Positions 1 through 11,198 are shown, counted from the first letter of the stretch. The stretch: DNA of 47,716 nt from Anaerolineae bacterium (GCA_011176615.1 DUEG01000005.1:1-47716), one strand, 5' to 3'. Translations and numbers: made by a program. The notes: generated by a model from the sequence alone, not told the origin.

Positions 1-34
1 CCGAGAAGTAATGTGTTCTTGTTAATGAGAATGC

Positions 35-1177
35 TCATTTAGCACCTCCAATTGCGGCATCTACTGCTTTGTGTGCCGCGTCTGTAAGGGTTTCAGCAGT
101 GATCATATTTGCACCTGTTAGTATTTTTCTTCCTTCTTTTGCATTTGTGCCAACCAGGCGTGCTACTATTGGAACTTTTGGTTTGACTTCATCCAGTGAT
201 TGCAAAATTCCTTTAGCAACTTCATCAACTCGCGTAATACCACCAAAAATATTAATTAGAACTGCTTTGATATTTGGTTCCGAGAGAATAATACGAAGGG
301 CAGCAGCAACTTTTGTGGCTCCCGCGCCTCCTCCAATATCAAGGAAGTTAGCAGGTTCTCCACCATAAAGTTTGATGACATCCATGGTTGTCATTGCCAA
401 ACCTGCGCCATTTACCAAGCACCCAATATTACCATCAAGTTTTATATAAGAAAGACCATATTTACGGGCTTCGATTTCTTCAGCTGCCTCTATGTCCAAA
501 TCTCGCATTTCTGCTAAATCTGGATGTCTAAATAATGAATTGTCATCTAAGACCATTTTTCCATCTACAGCGATCAATTCCCCTTCATCAGTAATTACAA
601 GTGGGTTAATCTCAGCAAGTGTTGCGTCGGAATTTTTGTAAGCCTGCCATAGACCATGAGTAATTTTGGCGAAGGAGCGCCAATGTTTTTGAGGCAAGTT
701 TATACCGCTTGCTAAATCACGGGTTTGGTAGTCCCTTAATCCAAGAAGAGGGTCAATATGAACTTTAATTATTTTTTCTGGGGAAGTCCGGGCTACTTCT
801 TCGATTTCAATACCGCCTTCAGACGAAGCCATGAGAACAGGTTTTCGAGCCATGCGATCGTTTGTGATTCCAAGATAAATTTCTTTGTTGATGCTAACTG
901 CTTTGTCAATCAAAACCTTTCTGACAGGTAATCCTTTGATCTCCATACTTAAGATTTGAGTGGCAATTTCTTCGGCTTCGGTAGCATTTTTTGCTAATTT
1001 TATGCCGCCAGCCTTACCGCGGCCTCCTACGAGAACCTGAGATTTAATAACAACGCGGCCACCGATATCTTCTGCAATTTTTTTTGCTTCTGTTGAAGTA
1101 GCCGCTACTTTCCCGTTTGGGATTGGAACTCCGTATTTGGCAAATATTCTTTTTGATTGATATTCATGTAATTTCAT
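35..1177 (-). CDS. sucC: Succinyl-CoA ligase (ADP-forming) subunit beta
   Basis: ATP-grasp protein starting [25 protein letters not shown], with [40 protein letters not shown] and INIFGGITR motifs typical of SucC. Confidence 0.97.
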   Translation of the reverse strand: MKLHEYQSKRIFAKYGVPIPNGKVAATSTEAKKIAEDIGGRVVIKSQVLVGGRGKAGGIKLAKNATEAEEIATQILSMEIKGLPVRKVLIDKAVSINKEIYLGITNDRMARKPVLMASSEGGIEIEEVARTSPEKIIKVHIDPLLGLRDYQTRDLASGINLPQKHWRSFAKITHGLWQAYKNSDATLAEINPLVITDEGELIAVDGKMVLDDNSLFRHPDLAEMRDLDIEAAEEIEARKYGLSYIKLDGNIGCLVNGAGLAMTTMDVIKLYGGEPANFLDIGGGAGATKVAAALRIILSEPNIKAVLINIFGGITRVDEVAKGILQSLDEVKPKVPIVARLVGTNAKEGRKILTGANMITAETLTDAAHKAVDAAIGGAK

Positions 1178-1402
1178 AAAATATTACTCCCGAGAAATTA
1201 ATGGAGGTGCATATAGAAGTTAATAGTTAATAAAGAAATTATACCATGCAAGAAAATCAAAACTATTAGCCAAAAGCAATATAATCCTTATGTCATATGT
1301 CAATAGTTTTAGTATTTTTAGTGAAGATTCTTGTGCTTAAGGATATTTGGAAAGTAATCTACCAAGCGCAAAAGAGGAAACTTTTAATGCACTGATACTG
1401 GT

Positions 1403-4400
1403 TTAATCTTTGGATTCTGGTTCCAAGGAAAAATGGAGCACTCGATGATTGCCGGTATCAACTACCCAAACACCTCCTTGTTTATCAACAGCCAATCCTG
1501 TAGGCAGATTCAAACCATCGGGACCGCTTCCATAATCACCCCAGTATTTAATAAAATTACCATCTGTATCGAATTCTAAAATGCGATATCCCTCGGGATC
1601 ACTAATATATAACTGATTATTTTTGGAGATAGCCAAATAGGGTTTGTTATCAAGCGATTGTCCATACCATCCACTAATTTCCCATTCTTTATCAGCAGTA
1701 AATGATGTGAACGTGTTGTCAGTTACGAATCTTTGGATTCGTTGATTCCAGGTGTCGGCTACGAAAATACGACCTTCATTATCAATTGCTATTCCGACAG
1801 GTTCGTCGAATTGCCCGCTCATTAGACCAGCAGATCCAAATTGGTTAATATAGTCTCCATCGCTGGTAAATATCACAATTCTTTTATTCCCTGTATCCGT
1901 TACAAATATACGGTTTTGAGAATCGACTTTGATATCCCTAGGGCCCCAAAATGCTGTGGGTTCTTCTCCTTGACCGAAGAAGCCCCACTGTTCGATGAAA
2001 TTTCCCGCTTCGTCAAATTTCTGTATTCGGTGGTTCCATGTATCTGCTACATATACATTATTGTTGTTATCTACAGCGATTCCCCAAGGCTCATAAAAAG
2101 TTCCTGGTTGAGCATTTCCGGTAGGTATATCAGCAAATGACCCCCACATGTTGATGAATTCACCTTGCGCAGAAAGATGTTGAATCCGATGATTCCCAGT
2201 ATCAGCAACATAGAGGGAGCCATCAGGTGCGATTGCAATATTCCTTGGGGATTCAAACTTACCAGCATCTGTTCCTTCGCCGCCAATAACGATGTCTGGA
2301 ATTAATTTTAACCCTTTACCTTCATAAGGATCTGCTTTTATCTCTTCTTTGGAGACAGGAGATAAGCCTAGATTCCAGACTTTTGAAGCAATATCTTTGC
2401 GAACATAAAGACGCATGCGATCAGAGGGAGACCAATTTTGCAAGCTAATATCCTTGTTAGTTAACTCAAAATACTTCGTATAGTCGTGATTGAACCAAAT
2501 TTGAAAAATCGCATTGCGCATTTCGCGATCAAATAAAGCGTTCTTTATACGTTCCCAAGTAAGATTGAAATAATCTTGATTTGGCCACCAAATTCTAATA
2601 TAGTCGAATTGAAAGTATGCCTGACCAACAACGGGCGTTAATTTATCGAAATTTTTATTACCAACGAGAATTACTGGGGCGTCACGAAGATCTCTTGTTG
2701 GGTTTTCGCCATAGTATTTTTGGTTGGGAAAATTACGTAAATACCACCAGAATGGGTAAGTCGTTTCATCATCATAGGCAACAAGCATTGACAAACTATC
2801 AGTTGTTCTTTCTGATAATTCTTTAATTTGCTCAAAAGCCTCTTTGGGTCCTCTAGCCATATGGGCATAGACAAGATACTCTGTTGGATTGTTGTAATTA
2901 ATGTAAGAAGCCATAAAGGATGTTCTTGCAGTTAATATTGCCAAAAAGCCAAACATTGTAATTGCAAACACACGTCCAAATTCTGTTAAATCCCATTTAT
3001 TTATTAATATTGCTAACCAAATCCCAGAAGATATTACGATTATAGAAGAAACCAAGAACAAACTCGTTGAAGATAATTGGGATAGGTCATCTCCTTGAAA
3101 TGGTGGGTTTGAACCTTCAAAAACGGCTAAAACTTTTGATAAACTTAGCAAAAAAACAAATAAGAGACCAAGTGTGATCAAACCTTGGTTTTCACGGAAA
3201 TATGACCAATCAACATGCTCAATTAATTTACCAATTGTCCAACCTGCAAGTAGAATCATTGGCCAGACAATATGGAACGTGAGCCATGGCATTTTTTCCC
3301 CAGCAATTGTATAAGCAATAATACTAGTAATAATCCAAAAGCCGAGAAAAGGGATGAATAAATTGTCACTATTTATATTTTTGTGAATTTTGTGGCTATT
3401 TGTTGTAGGAATGTTTCTTCTTTTAATCGATACAAGCCATAATGCAATAATGCTGCCAAGCGCAGGAAGATATTCATAGAAAGGGATTTGAAGCCCAATA
3501 TAATAATACCAAGGTTGACTTCCTCTATTTACCCCTTGTTGTTCAAGCCAGTAACCTAAGGAGCCGACTAATCCTGTGAAGAAACCGTTCCCATTGGTGA
3601 AAAATGATGTATATAATAAAACAAATGGAATATAGAAAATTCCAGCATTAATCAACCATAATTTACGATTCCACAACAATCCAATTCCAATGGATATGAG
3701 CACCAATGGAATAACAAAAGCACCAGTTCTGAGCATTCCTTGATAACTATAATCTGTTGGATCCCATCCCATAAATTTTACAGGAAATGGAGCCAATTGT
3801 GGTAGAACAAGGGTCATTAATAGAATAATTAAACTAAACGACCGTTCCTTTTTTAATAAATCCCAGGAAAAGCCACGGATAGCAAAATATAACGCCACCA
3901 AAAGAGTCAAAACGATCAGGCTGAGGGGTAGGATTGTTAATAAAGGATTTGTTACTGCTGTTGTAACTTCGCTTGATTCTTGTGCAATTTCCGCTGTCGG
4001 GACAGTTGTAGAAGGAGAATTTGAAAAGAATTTAATCCCCATAAATGCAACGATTACAATTAGCGAGATTATCAAAAGTGAAATAAAAGGTTTTCGGTAT
4101 TGAGGGTTTTTCCAGTTTGCCTTTAAGATCGATGCGACAAAAACTAAACCAAGAAAAATCAAAGCCTGCGCTGTATAGATGAAAGCGGTTTCCTTTGTTG
4201 TAAAATGCAACATTGTGACAGCAGTAAGCCAATAGGTGTATTTGACCTTACCGGATTCTAAATAATTAAGAATAGCCCAAAGAGTGATTAATCCGAAAAC
4301 ACCTATAAATGCTTCATTACGCACATAACGACCATAATAAAGCATATAAGGTGAAATTAGAAATAAAAGCGCAGTGATTAGTGTGCCTATTTTCCCCAAA

Positions 4401-4756
4401 TATCTTTTGTAATTCCAGACGAAAGCAATCGTTAAAATACTAAATATAGCCGCAGGAATTCTTGCTGTGAAATCATTATCACCGAAGAAAAAATATGATA
4501 GAGCAACGAGATGGAATTGCAATGGTCCATGAGTAATGGGTGTGTGTGAATACCCCATGCCCTTATACAAGCGCCATGCATAATATACATGACTTGTCTC
4601 ATCATGGCTAATTGTTCTAGCACCCAGATTATAAAAGCGTGACACAATTGCTAACACAATTATCAAAATGAAGATAAAAGTCTCAATAGTAAAAAAATTG
4701 TTTTCGAGGAGGGGCTTGTCGAGCCAATTTAGTGATTTCCTTTCTTGATGTTCCAT
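1403..4756 (-). CDS. Multi-pass membrane protein, GT39/Agl23-like (TIGR03663-type) N-terminus fused to C-terminal NHL-repeat beta-propeller
   Basis: Many TM segments; ISHDETSHVYYAWRLYKG resembles the GT-C/PMT-like luminal Asp/Glu motif; C-terminal third has repeated (V/I)AD T(G/W)N(H/Q)RIQ NHL units. Confidence 0.8.
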   Translation of the reverse strand: MEHQERKSLNWLDKPLLENNFFTIETFIFILIIVLAIVSRFYNLGARTISHDETSHVYYAWRLYKGMGYSHTPITHGPLQFHLVALSYFFFGDNDFTARIPAAIFSILTIAFVWNYKRYLGKIGTLITALLFLISPYMLYYGRYVRNEAFIGVFGLITLWAILNYLESGKVKYTYWLTAVTMLHFTTKETAFIYTAQALIFLGLVFVASILKANWKNPQYRKPFISLLIISLIVIVAFMGIKFFSNSPSTTVPTAEIAQESSEVTTAVTNPLLTILPLSLIVLTLLVALYFAIRGFSWDLLKKERSFSLIILLMTLVLPQLAPFPVKFMGWDPTDYSYQGMLRTGAFVIPLVLISIGIGLLWNRKLWLINAGIFYIPFVLLYTSFFTNGNGFFTGLVGSLGYWLEQQGVNRGSQPWYYYIGLQIPFYEYLPALGSIIALWLVSIKRRNIPTTNSHKIHKNINSDNLFIPFLGFWIITSIIAYTIAGEKMPWLTFHIVWPMILLAGWTIGKLIEHVDWSYFRENQGLITLGLLFVFLLSLSKVLAVFEGSNPPFQGDDLSQLSSTSLFLVSSIIVISSGIWLAILINKWDLTEFGRVFAITMFGFLAILTARTSFMASYINYNNPTEYLVYAHMARGPKEAFEQIKELSERTTDSLSMLVAYDDETTYPFWWYLRNFPNQKYYGENPTRDLRDAPVILVGNKNFDKLTPVVGQAYFQFDYIRIWWPNQDYFNLTWERIKNALFDREMRNAIFQIWFNHDYTKYFELTNKDISLQNWSPSDRMRLYVRKDIASKVWNLGLSPVSKEEIKADPYEGKGLKLIPDIVIGGEGTDAGKFESPRNIAIAPDGSLYVADTGNHRIQHLSAQGEFINMWGSFADIPTGNAQPGTFYEPWGIAVDNNNNVYVADTWNHRIQKFDEAGNFIEQWGFFGQGEEPTAFWGPRDIKVDSQNRIFVTDTGNKRIVIFTSDGDYINQFGSAGLMSGQFDEPVGIAIDNEGRIFVADTWNQRIQRFVTDNTFTSFTADKEWEISGWYGQSLDNKPYLAISKNNQLYISDPEGYRILEFDTDGNFIKYWGDYGSGPDGLNLPTGLAVDKQGGVWVVDTGNHRVLHFSLEPESKD
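1410..2300 (-). repeat. About six NHL-repeat-encoding units within the CDS
   Basis: Protein repeats VADTGNHRIQHL, VADTWNHRIQKF, VTDTGNKRIVIF, VADTWNQRIQRF, ISDPEGYRILEF, VVDTGNHRVLHF. Confidence 0.85.
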
Positions 4757-4835
4757 ACTTTCTCCCGTTTAAATTAATTTCAAATGTTTTATCAGTTATT
4801 TACTTTATTGAGAATTTCTATTACAAACAAATAAT

Positions 4836-5546
4836 TTATGATTTAAGGTCATGAATTTCTCTTTCTGACAAAAATCGCCACGATCCTGTTTTTAGATTCC
4901 CTAATCGGAGAGTTCCTATTCTAATTCTAATGATGCGTTTAACATACAAACCGGTAAGTTGTCCCATTTCTCGAATTTGGCGTTTTTTTCCTTCAAACAA
5001 AATTACAGAAAGCCAAGCGCCTTTGTCCTTGTGCGTACTCAATATCTTCACCTTGGCAGGAATAGTTCTATGTCCATCTAACAATACGATACCACTTTTC
5101 CATGCTTTAATCTGCTTGTCATCTGGGATTTTTGAGACTAAAACTTTGTACTCTTTTTCGTGTTGATAACGTGGGTGGGTTAATTTGTTTGTTAGTTCGC
5201 CATCGTTCGTGAGCAGGATTAAACCCTCACTATCAATGTCGAGCCGTCCTACGGGGTAAATATGGCCTAGATTTGGAATTAAATCAAGTACGGTTCTCCT
5301 ATTTTCCTTTGTCTTTGTAGTAGAAAGCACGCCTCGTGGTTTATTAAGGGCAATATAAATGTTTGATGCCGGTCCCTTAATTATCTTGTTATCAAGGGAA
5401 ATTTTGTCTTTTGATATATCAACTTTCATTCCGAGTTTTGCTTTTTTACCGTTTACGTAGACGCGACCATCAGAAATTAACTTTTCACAACTACGCCGAG
5501 ACCCTATACCGGCATGTGCGAGAAACTTTTGCAATCTTTCTTCCAT
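4836..5546 (-). CDS. rluB: Ribosomal large subunit pseudouridine synthase B-type (RsuA/RluB family)
   Basis: S4 domain MEERLQKFLAHAGIGSRRSCEKLI; catalytic GRLDIDSEGLILLTNDG; KKRQIREM. Confidence 0.92.
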   Translation of the reverse strand: MEERLQKFLAHAGIGSRRSCEKLISDGRVYVNGKKAKLGMKVDISKDKISLDNKIIKGPASNIYIALNKPRGVLSTTKTKENRRTVLDLIPNLGHIYPVGRLDIDSEGLILLTNDGELTNKLTHPRYQHEKEYKVLVSKIPDDKQIKAWKSGIVLLDGHRTIPAKVKILSTHKDKGAWLSVILFEGKKRQIREMGQLTGLYVKRIIRIRIGTLRLGNLKTGSWRFLSEREIHDLKS

Positions 5547-5648
5547 AGGATAAAACCTTAGATAAATTATAACGCAGACAGATTTTTCGGATTATTTCTC
5601 AATTAAATAAATAATATGGCTAATGAGATACTTTGTTCAAGATTATTA

Positions 5649-6620
5649 TTAATCACAAAAAGGACAAAGCACTTTCTCTTTGATAATTGTATTCTCTTCT
5701 ACTTTTGTTCCACTAAGAATCACAGATGATTGAATAGATACATTATCTTTTATTTCGCATCCTTTTTCTATGAACACCTCTGGACCGATGAAGCAGTTCT
5801 TACCAATCTTGACATTTGGTTCAATGTGAATAGGGGGAATGAATTGCGTAGATAAATTAATTAATTCTTTATCAAAAAGAATATTTAATTCATTGTTTCG
5901 TCTTAAGTAAGCGCGATTTACATTTAATAAGTCTTGGGGAGAAGTAACTGTATAACGCTCAGACACATGGTATCCATAAACTCCGCCTTCATCTTCAATC
6001 ATCATTTGGATTGCATCTTGAAGCTCAAATTCATTTCTTGGAGATATATCTATCTTGTCTAAATACCCCAATATTCTTTTAGAGAATCCATAAATTGGAA
6101 TGCTTCCTATATTGCTTGGCGCCTTATCCAGAGAAGGCTTTTCAACAATCCTCTTGATGGAATTGTCTCCGTTGAGCTCAACGATGCCACTTTTAGGAAT
6201 CATCTCATCGGGTAATGAAATAAGCGTTAACAGCCCATTATACTGTTTATTATTTCTCCATGTAGTGAGGAATCTGTTCAAGTCATCTAGAGGAATCAAA
6301 TTGTCACATGCAGAAAGGATAAAATTATTATTAATAACCTGTGATGCTTGTTTCAAGGCATGCGCCATCCCAAGTTGTTGGTCTTGAAAGACAAAAGTGA
6401 ATTTTATATCATACGAGGTATTTTTTTCTAAATGTGGACGAATACTCTTGTCATTAGGTCTGATAACAATTATAAATTCATGGATATCGTGTAAATAAAA
6501 GGATTCAATTACTCTTTCAACCATTGGTTTTCCAACAATAGGTTGCATTGCTTTCGATCGATATTGTGTCAGTAACCCCAATCGTTTTCCGCTACCAGCC
6601 GCTAATATTACTGCCTGCAT
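5649..6620 (-). CDS. Sugar-phosphate nucleotidyltransferase with left-handed beta-helix tail
   Basis: MQAVILAAGSGKRLGLLTQYRSKAMQPIVGKPMVERVI signature; hexapeptide-like C-terminus (IGKNCFIGPEVFIEKGCEIKDNVSIQSSVI). Confidence 0.88.
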   Translation of the reverse strand: MQAVILAAGSGKRLGLLTQYRSKAMQPIVGKPMVERVIESFYLHDIHEFIIVIRPNDKSIRPHLEKNTSYDIKFTFVFQDQQLGMAHALKQASQVINNNFILSACDNLIPLDDLNRFLTTWRNNKQYNGLLTLISLPDEMIPKSGIVELNGDNSIKRIVEKPSLDKAPSNIGSIPIYGFSKRILGYLDKIDISPRNEFELQDAIQMMIEDEGGVYGYHVSERYTVTSPQDLLNVNRAYLRRNNELNILFDKELINLSTQFIPPIHIEPNVKIGKNCFIGPEVFIEKGCEIKDNVSIQSSVILSGTKVEENTIIKEKVLCPFCD

Positions 6621-7789
6621 TAGATTAAACCAGTCTTATTTTCTTTATCTTTAATACTAAGACCTTGAACTGATATCTTTGGAGTATAGATAGAAGCATT
6701 TTGTAGGTTCAATTCCTTGATTTGTTTTTCCCAAACATCCGCTAGTTCGTTTTCTTTTCCAGGCTTGACCAATGCGTAGATAGAACCTCCTTGACCGGCG
6801 CCTGTAAGTTTTGCGCCTAACGCATGCTGATTTAAGGCGGTTTGAATTAATAGATTATTTAATCGTCCGGCGCCTTCTTGGAAACCGCAATAGTTCATCA
6901 TATCATTGACAACACCATGATTTAAGTTCATCATTTGACCAAAAGTTTCCATCTCGCTATTAAGTAACGCAATTTTTCCTTTCCAAGCCGTTTCCCAAAT
7001 TCTCTCCATATATTTAATCATCGGCGGCTTGGAACCACCCTTGTGATACCAAGTGTTATACTCCTCAAGATATTTTGTGCGCATCGCGTGATGTATATTT
7101 CCCGAATCGTGTTTAAGCCCTGTTGTTATTGCTACAAGGGAAAGTTTTCCTGCCCAACGATTTAAAATTTCATAAGTAGCGAATGGTTCCTGAGTGATAG
7201 ATTTATGAAAAAGTTTTCCGCGATAATCGATATATGCAAGACCACCGAAAATTGGCACATATCGATCCGCAAACCCGCATGTAATTCCTAATTCATTTTC
7301 CTCGATACGCTGAGTCATTTCTGCCAAAACATAGTTATTCATTATTTGTGTATCGAGGTGATAAAATTCGCGTAATGCGGCTAAGGTTAAAATAACGAAT
7401 AATGATGATCCGCCCAATCCGCTTTGTCGTGGTACTTCGCTCCATGTTGTAAGTCTAAAGCCACGTCTACAAATTTTGGATCTAAATTCAGGTGATATCT
7501 TTAAAAGAAAATTAAAAGCCCCCTTACAGAGTTTTGGCTCATCATCCATTGGTATAAGAGAATTTGATAACTCGCATTCAAAAACAGAATTTAGAGGAAA
7601 GTCCTTGGATTGATTATCATTGCCTGAGCCGGGCGCTCGCATTTCAAATACGATCTTGTCTGATGGTTCAATAATGGCATGAGCATAAAGAGATATTGCC
7701 ATTGAAATTGTTGCGAAATCACCCTCAACTGCATCGCTTGGATTTCCCAGTATGTTGATGCGTGCTGGTACCTTTAAATAATATGACAT
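6620..7789 (-). CDS. GHMP-family sugar kinase, glucuronokinase-like
   Basis: PARINILGNPSDAVEGDFATISMAI; PRQSGLGGSSLFVI (GHMP ATP-binding); LTGAGQGGSIYALV; start overlaps the end of the nucleotidyltransferase region (shared base 6620). Confidence 0.75.
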   Translation of the reverse strand: MSYYLKVPARINILGNPSDAVEGDFATISMAISLYAHAIIEPSDKIVFEMRAPGSGNDNQSKDFPLNSVFECELSNSLIPMDDEPKLCKGAFNFLLKISPEFRSKICRRGFRLTTWSEVPRQSGLGGSSLFVILTLAALREFYHLDTQIMNNYVLAEMTQRIEENELGITCGFADRYVPIFGGLAYIDYRGKLFHKSITQEPFATYEILNRWAGKLSLVAITTGLKHDSGNIHHAMRTKYLEEYNTWYHKGGSKPPMIKYMERIWETAWKGKIALLNSEMETFGQMMNLNHGVVNDMMNYCGFQEGAGRLNNLLIQTALNQHALGAKLTGAGQGGSIYALVKPGKENELADVWEKQIKELNLQNASIYTPKISVQGLSIKDKENKTGLI

Positions 7790-7880
7790 TTCTCCTCCGC
7801 ATCTTTCCCGCGTGAATTAAATAATTGTATCTTGGAGGGAAAGGCAATTGGAATATATATGTGCGCCTAAGAAAGTGTAC

Positions 7881-8498
7881 TCAAAATTCGGATTTACCTA
7901 GTTCAGCATTTTCCTCAAATTGAACATGTTTGGAATTGTTATTCTCATTATTAATTTGGCTAGTACTATCATTATCGATGGGAGGAAGTTTTTCTAATGA
8001 TTCGAGACCAAAATACTTGAGAAAATCAGGTGTTGTTGTATATAATATTGGTCTTCCTGGACTATCTGCACGTCCGACATCTTCTATCAAGCCTTTGCTA
8101 AGCATATTTTGGATGACACTGTCACTGTTAACTCCACGGATTGAATCAACCTGTGGACGGGTGATTGGTTGTTTATAGGCAATAATTGCAAGGGTTTCAA
8201 GGGCAGCGCGGCTGAGTTTGCTGGTGGTTTCAATGTTTAGAAAAGTTTCTATAAGGTGAGAGATTTCAGGCGCGCTGATCAACTGAACATGATTTTTGTG
8301 CCTCTGAACGCGAATTCCTCGTATTTTTAAGTTGTTTTCTAAAATGCTGATTTGTTTTTCTATTTCGCGAGTGCTAAGATTTAACAATGCGGCTAATTGA
8401 TGAATGCTAATGGGCGATGGCGAAACAAAAAGGAGTGCCTCAATTTTTGCACAATAATCTAAACCATTTACAATTCTTTCGCTTATGTTGTTTGACAT
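7881..8498 (-). CDS. scpB: Segregation and condensation protein B
   Basis: winged-helix ScpB pattern: IEALLFVSPSPISIHQLAALL..., ALETLAIIAYKQPITRPQVDSIRGVNSDSVIQNMLSKGLIEDVGRADSPGRPILYTTTPDFLKYFGL. Confidence 0.95.
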   Translation of the reverse strand: MSNNISERIVNGLDYCAKIEALLFVSPSPISIHQLAALLNLSTREIEKQISILENNLKIRGIRVQRHKNHVQLISAPEISHLIETFLNIETTSKLSRAALETLAIIAYKQPITRPQVDSIRGVNSDSVIQNMLSKGLIEDVGRADSPGRPILYTTTPDFLKYFGLESLEKLPPIDNDSTSQINNENNNSKHVQFEENAELGKSEF

Positions 8499-8555
8499 GC
8501 TATAATTTGAAGGTTGTTTTTCTTGACTAGTTATTAAGATTGGGAGTTAATAATT

Positions 8556-10166
8556 TTGCTTACTAAAGTGCGATTATACCATTCAATAATTTTTTCTATC
8601 GGTATTACCTTTTTTGTTTTATCAGGATGTACACCAGCGGAAACACCTAAACCCGAAATTAAAGTGACGGTATTGGCTGATGGGAGCAGTATTGATCTTG
8701 ATCTATTACCAGGTAGTACGGTTGATGATGCACTTCGACTTGCCGGAAAAGAATTGGGGGACTTGGATCGGGTTGAACCCCCTGGCTTTTCTGTAATTGT
8801 CGAAGATATGCAGATAAATGTAATTAGGGTCAGAGAAGAATTTAATGTAGTTGAAGATATAATTCCATTTGAGAAACAATTGCAACCCAGCGAATTACTA
8901 TCAGAAGGGGAGCAAAGAACATTGCAAATGGGTGAAAATGGATTGAAAGAAGTAACTTATAGAAAACTGATTGAGAATGATGTTGAAATATCTGTTAATC
9001 CTATTAAAACAGTTATTATAAAAGAGCCTATTCCACAAATTATTTTAGTTGGTGTTCAGACTTCATTTTCACCGATGGATATACCTGGACGATTAGTATA
9101 TTTGAATGATGGAAATGCGTGGATGATGGAACAGTCTACAGCAAATCGGATACCGATTATTACGAGCGGCGATATGGATGGTCGGATTTTTGAATTATCT
9201 GATGATGGTAAATGGCTTCTTTTTACGAGGAAAAGTGATGACAAGGAAATAATAAACACGCTTTGGATAGTAAATGTAGATAAACCTGAGGAAGAATATG
9301 ATATTCATATTGAGAATGTTGTCCATTTTGCTGAATGGAAACGCGATTCTGATACAACTATAGCATATTCTACGGTAGAGCCAAGGCAAGCGCCACCAGG
9401 TTGGCAGGCGAACAACAATTTGTTAGAAGGAAGTATTTCTTCAAATGGACGGGTTTCACGCAAGGAAACTATAATTGATACAAATTCAGGCGGCATTTAT
9501 GGGTGGTGGGGTTCGGAATTTTCCTTTTCTCCGTCAGAATCAATCATTGCTTTTGCACAGCCAAGTAAAGTTGGTTATATAGATTTTCAGAATGGAGAAA
9601 GTTTGTTTGAGAAAAACATTATTCCCTTAATAACTAGAAGTGATTGGGCTTGGGTACCGGGGATAAGCTGGAGCCCTGATGGAGGATATTTATTTATTGT
9701 TGAACATACTAATCAAAATAATTCTGTTAATCCTGAAGAATCACCCGATTTTGATTTGATAGCCTTATCAACTGAAATTGGTGTGCAAATTGATCTTGTT
9801 CAACAAGTTGGAATGTTCGCATATCCATTACCATCTCCCATTATGATTCAAGCCAATGAGGAGGAATCTTATATGGTTGCATATTTACAAGCGATTTCCC
9901 CGAAAGAGAGCGAAACAAGTCGCTATATTGTAAGCATAATTGACCGGGATGGTTCAAACCGACGAAGAATCTTTCCTTCAACTGGGGAAGAAGGATTAGA
10001 CCCTATTAAAAATTGGGGGGTTTGGTCACCCGATGTTGTGCAACCATATGGTAATTATGTTCTTGCTTTGATTTACAAAGATAGTCTTTGGGTTGTGGAT
10101 CCATTATCGGGCGAATCTCGTCAAATTACAGGAGATGAGGGAATAATCAGGGTTGATTGGAAATAA
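8556..10166 (+). CDS. Lipoprotein with DUF348/G5-like N-terminus and TolB/WD40-like beta-propeller C-terminus
   Basis: Signal plus lipobox FVLSGCTPA; KVTVLADGSSIDLDLLPGSTVDDALRLAGKELGDLDRVEPP resembles DUF348; VVEDIIPFEKQ...GEQRTLQMGENGLKEVTYRKLIENDVEIS...KEPIPQIILVG resembles G5; repeated W-SPDG blades. Confidence 0.72.
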   Translation: MLTKVRLYHSIIFSIGITFFVLSGCTPAETPKPEIKVTVLADGSSIDLDLLPGSTVDDALRLAGKELGDLDRVEPPGFSVIVEDMQINVIRVREEFNVVEDIIPFEKQLQPSELLSEGEQRTLQMGENGLKEVTYRKLIENDVEISVNPIKTVIIKEPIPQIILVGVQTSFSPMDIPGRLVYLNDGNAWMMEQSTANRIPIITSGDMDGRIFELSDDGKWLLFTRKSDDKEIINTLWIVNVDKPEEEYDIHIENVVHFAEWKRDSDTTIAYSTVEPRQAPPGWQANNNLLEGSISSNGRVSRKETIIDTNSGGIYGWWGSEFSFSPSESIIAFAQPSKVGYIDFQNGESLFEKNIIPLITRSDWAWVPGISWSPDGGYLFIVEHTNQNNSVNPEESPDFDLIALSTEIGVQIDLVQQVGMFAYPLPSPIMIQANEEESYMVAYLQAISPKESETSRYIVSIIDRDGSNRRRIFPSTGEEGLDPIKNWGVWSPDVVQPYGNYVLALIYKDSLWVVDPLSGESRQITGDEGIIRVDWK

Positions 10167-10238
10167 TTATTAAAAATAATAAAAAACATTTTGAATAGGC
10201 AAATTTAATACAATAATATATATGGAGATTCATTAATT

Positions 10239-11198
10239 ATGCGAATATTGATAACGGGTGCTGCGGGTTTTCTGGGTTCACATTTGTGCGACAAGTTATT
10301 AGATGAGGGTCATAGTGTTGTGGGGATGGATAATTTTATAACGGGGAATCCAGATAATCTTGCCCATCTTGCAGGGCACGAACGTTTTTCTTTTATTCGA
10401 CATGATGTGTCAAATTTTATTTTTGTTCCAGGAAAATTAGACGCTGTTCTGCATTTTGCGTCTCCAGCAAGTCCGAATCCGAATTCTCCGTATGGATATG
10501 TAAATTTGCCTATCCAAACTATGAAAGCCGGCGCTTTAGGCACACACAACACATTAGGGGTTGCTAGAGCACATGATGCAAGGTTTATGCTTGCCTCAAC
10601 AAGTGAAATATATGGAGATCCGCTTGAACATCCCCAAAAAGAAAGTTATTGGGGACATGTTAATCCCATTGGATTACGCTCTGTTTACGATGAGGCAAAG
10701 CGGTTTGCAGAGGCGCTTACAATGGCGTATCACAGATTTCATGGGATCAACACTTGTATTGTTCGGATATTTAACACATATGGACCAAGGATGCGTATAG
10801 ACGACGGAAGGGTCGTGCCAAACTTCTTGAGTCAAGGCTTGAAGGGCGAACGCTTATCAATATTTGGTGATGGTTCGCAAACGCGGAGTTTTTGTTATGT
10901 GGATGATTTGATTAATGGAATTTATAAACTTTTAATATCAAGTATTCACGATCCTGTAAATATTGGGAATCCTTCAGAAATTAGCATATTAGAGTTTGCA
11001 AAAATAATCAATCGTCTCACAAGCAATAATGCGGGTTACGAATTAAAACCCCAACAAAGAGGGGAAGGAGACCCTCAGCGAAGGAGACCAGACATATCTC
11101 GAGCAAGAGAAATATTAAATTGGGAGCCAGAGATTGATGTGGAGGACGGATTAGAAAAAACCATACCCTATTTTAAAGAGAAATTAGGGATTCCATGA
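10239..11198 (+). CDS. NAD-dependent epimerase/dehydratase, UDP-glucuronate decarboxylase (UXS)-like
   Basis: [27 protein letters not shown] Rossmann motif; [62 protein letters not shown] typical of UXS. Confidence 0.85.
   Translation: MRILITGAAGFLGSHLCDKLLDEGHSVVGMDNFITGNPDNLAHLAGHERFSFIRHDVSNFIFVPGKLDAVLHFASPASPNPNSPYGYVNLPIQTMKAGALGTHNTLGVARAHDARFMLASTSEIYGDPLEHPQKESYWGHVNPIGLRSVYDEAKRFAEALTMAYHRFHGINTCIVRIFNTYGPRMRIDDGRVVPNFLSQGLKGERLSIFGDGSQTRSFCYVDDLINGIYKLLISSIHDPVNIGNPSEISILEFAKIINRLTSNNAGYELKPQQRGEGDPQRRRPDISRAREILNWEPEIDVEDGLEKTIPYFKEKLGIP

Noticed and set aside
1203-1215. 13-mer ggaggtgcatata shared with 34556-34568 upstream of glmS
   Set aside because: A single 13-mer match is expected by chance many times in 47 kb of AT-rich DNA, and the two copies have opposite orientation relative to their neighbouring genes.
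1410-2300. NHL repeat region as a possible DNA-level tandem repeat or recombination hotspot
   Set aside because: Repeats are conserved at protein level but divergent at nucleotide level; explained by the propeller fold.
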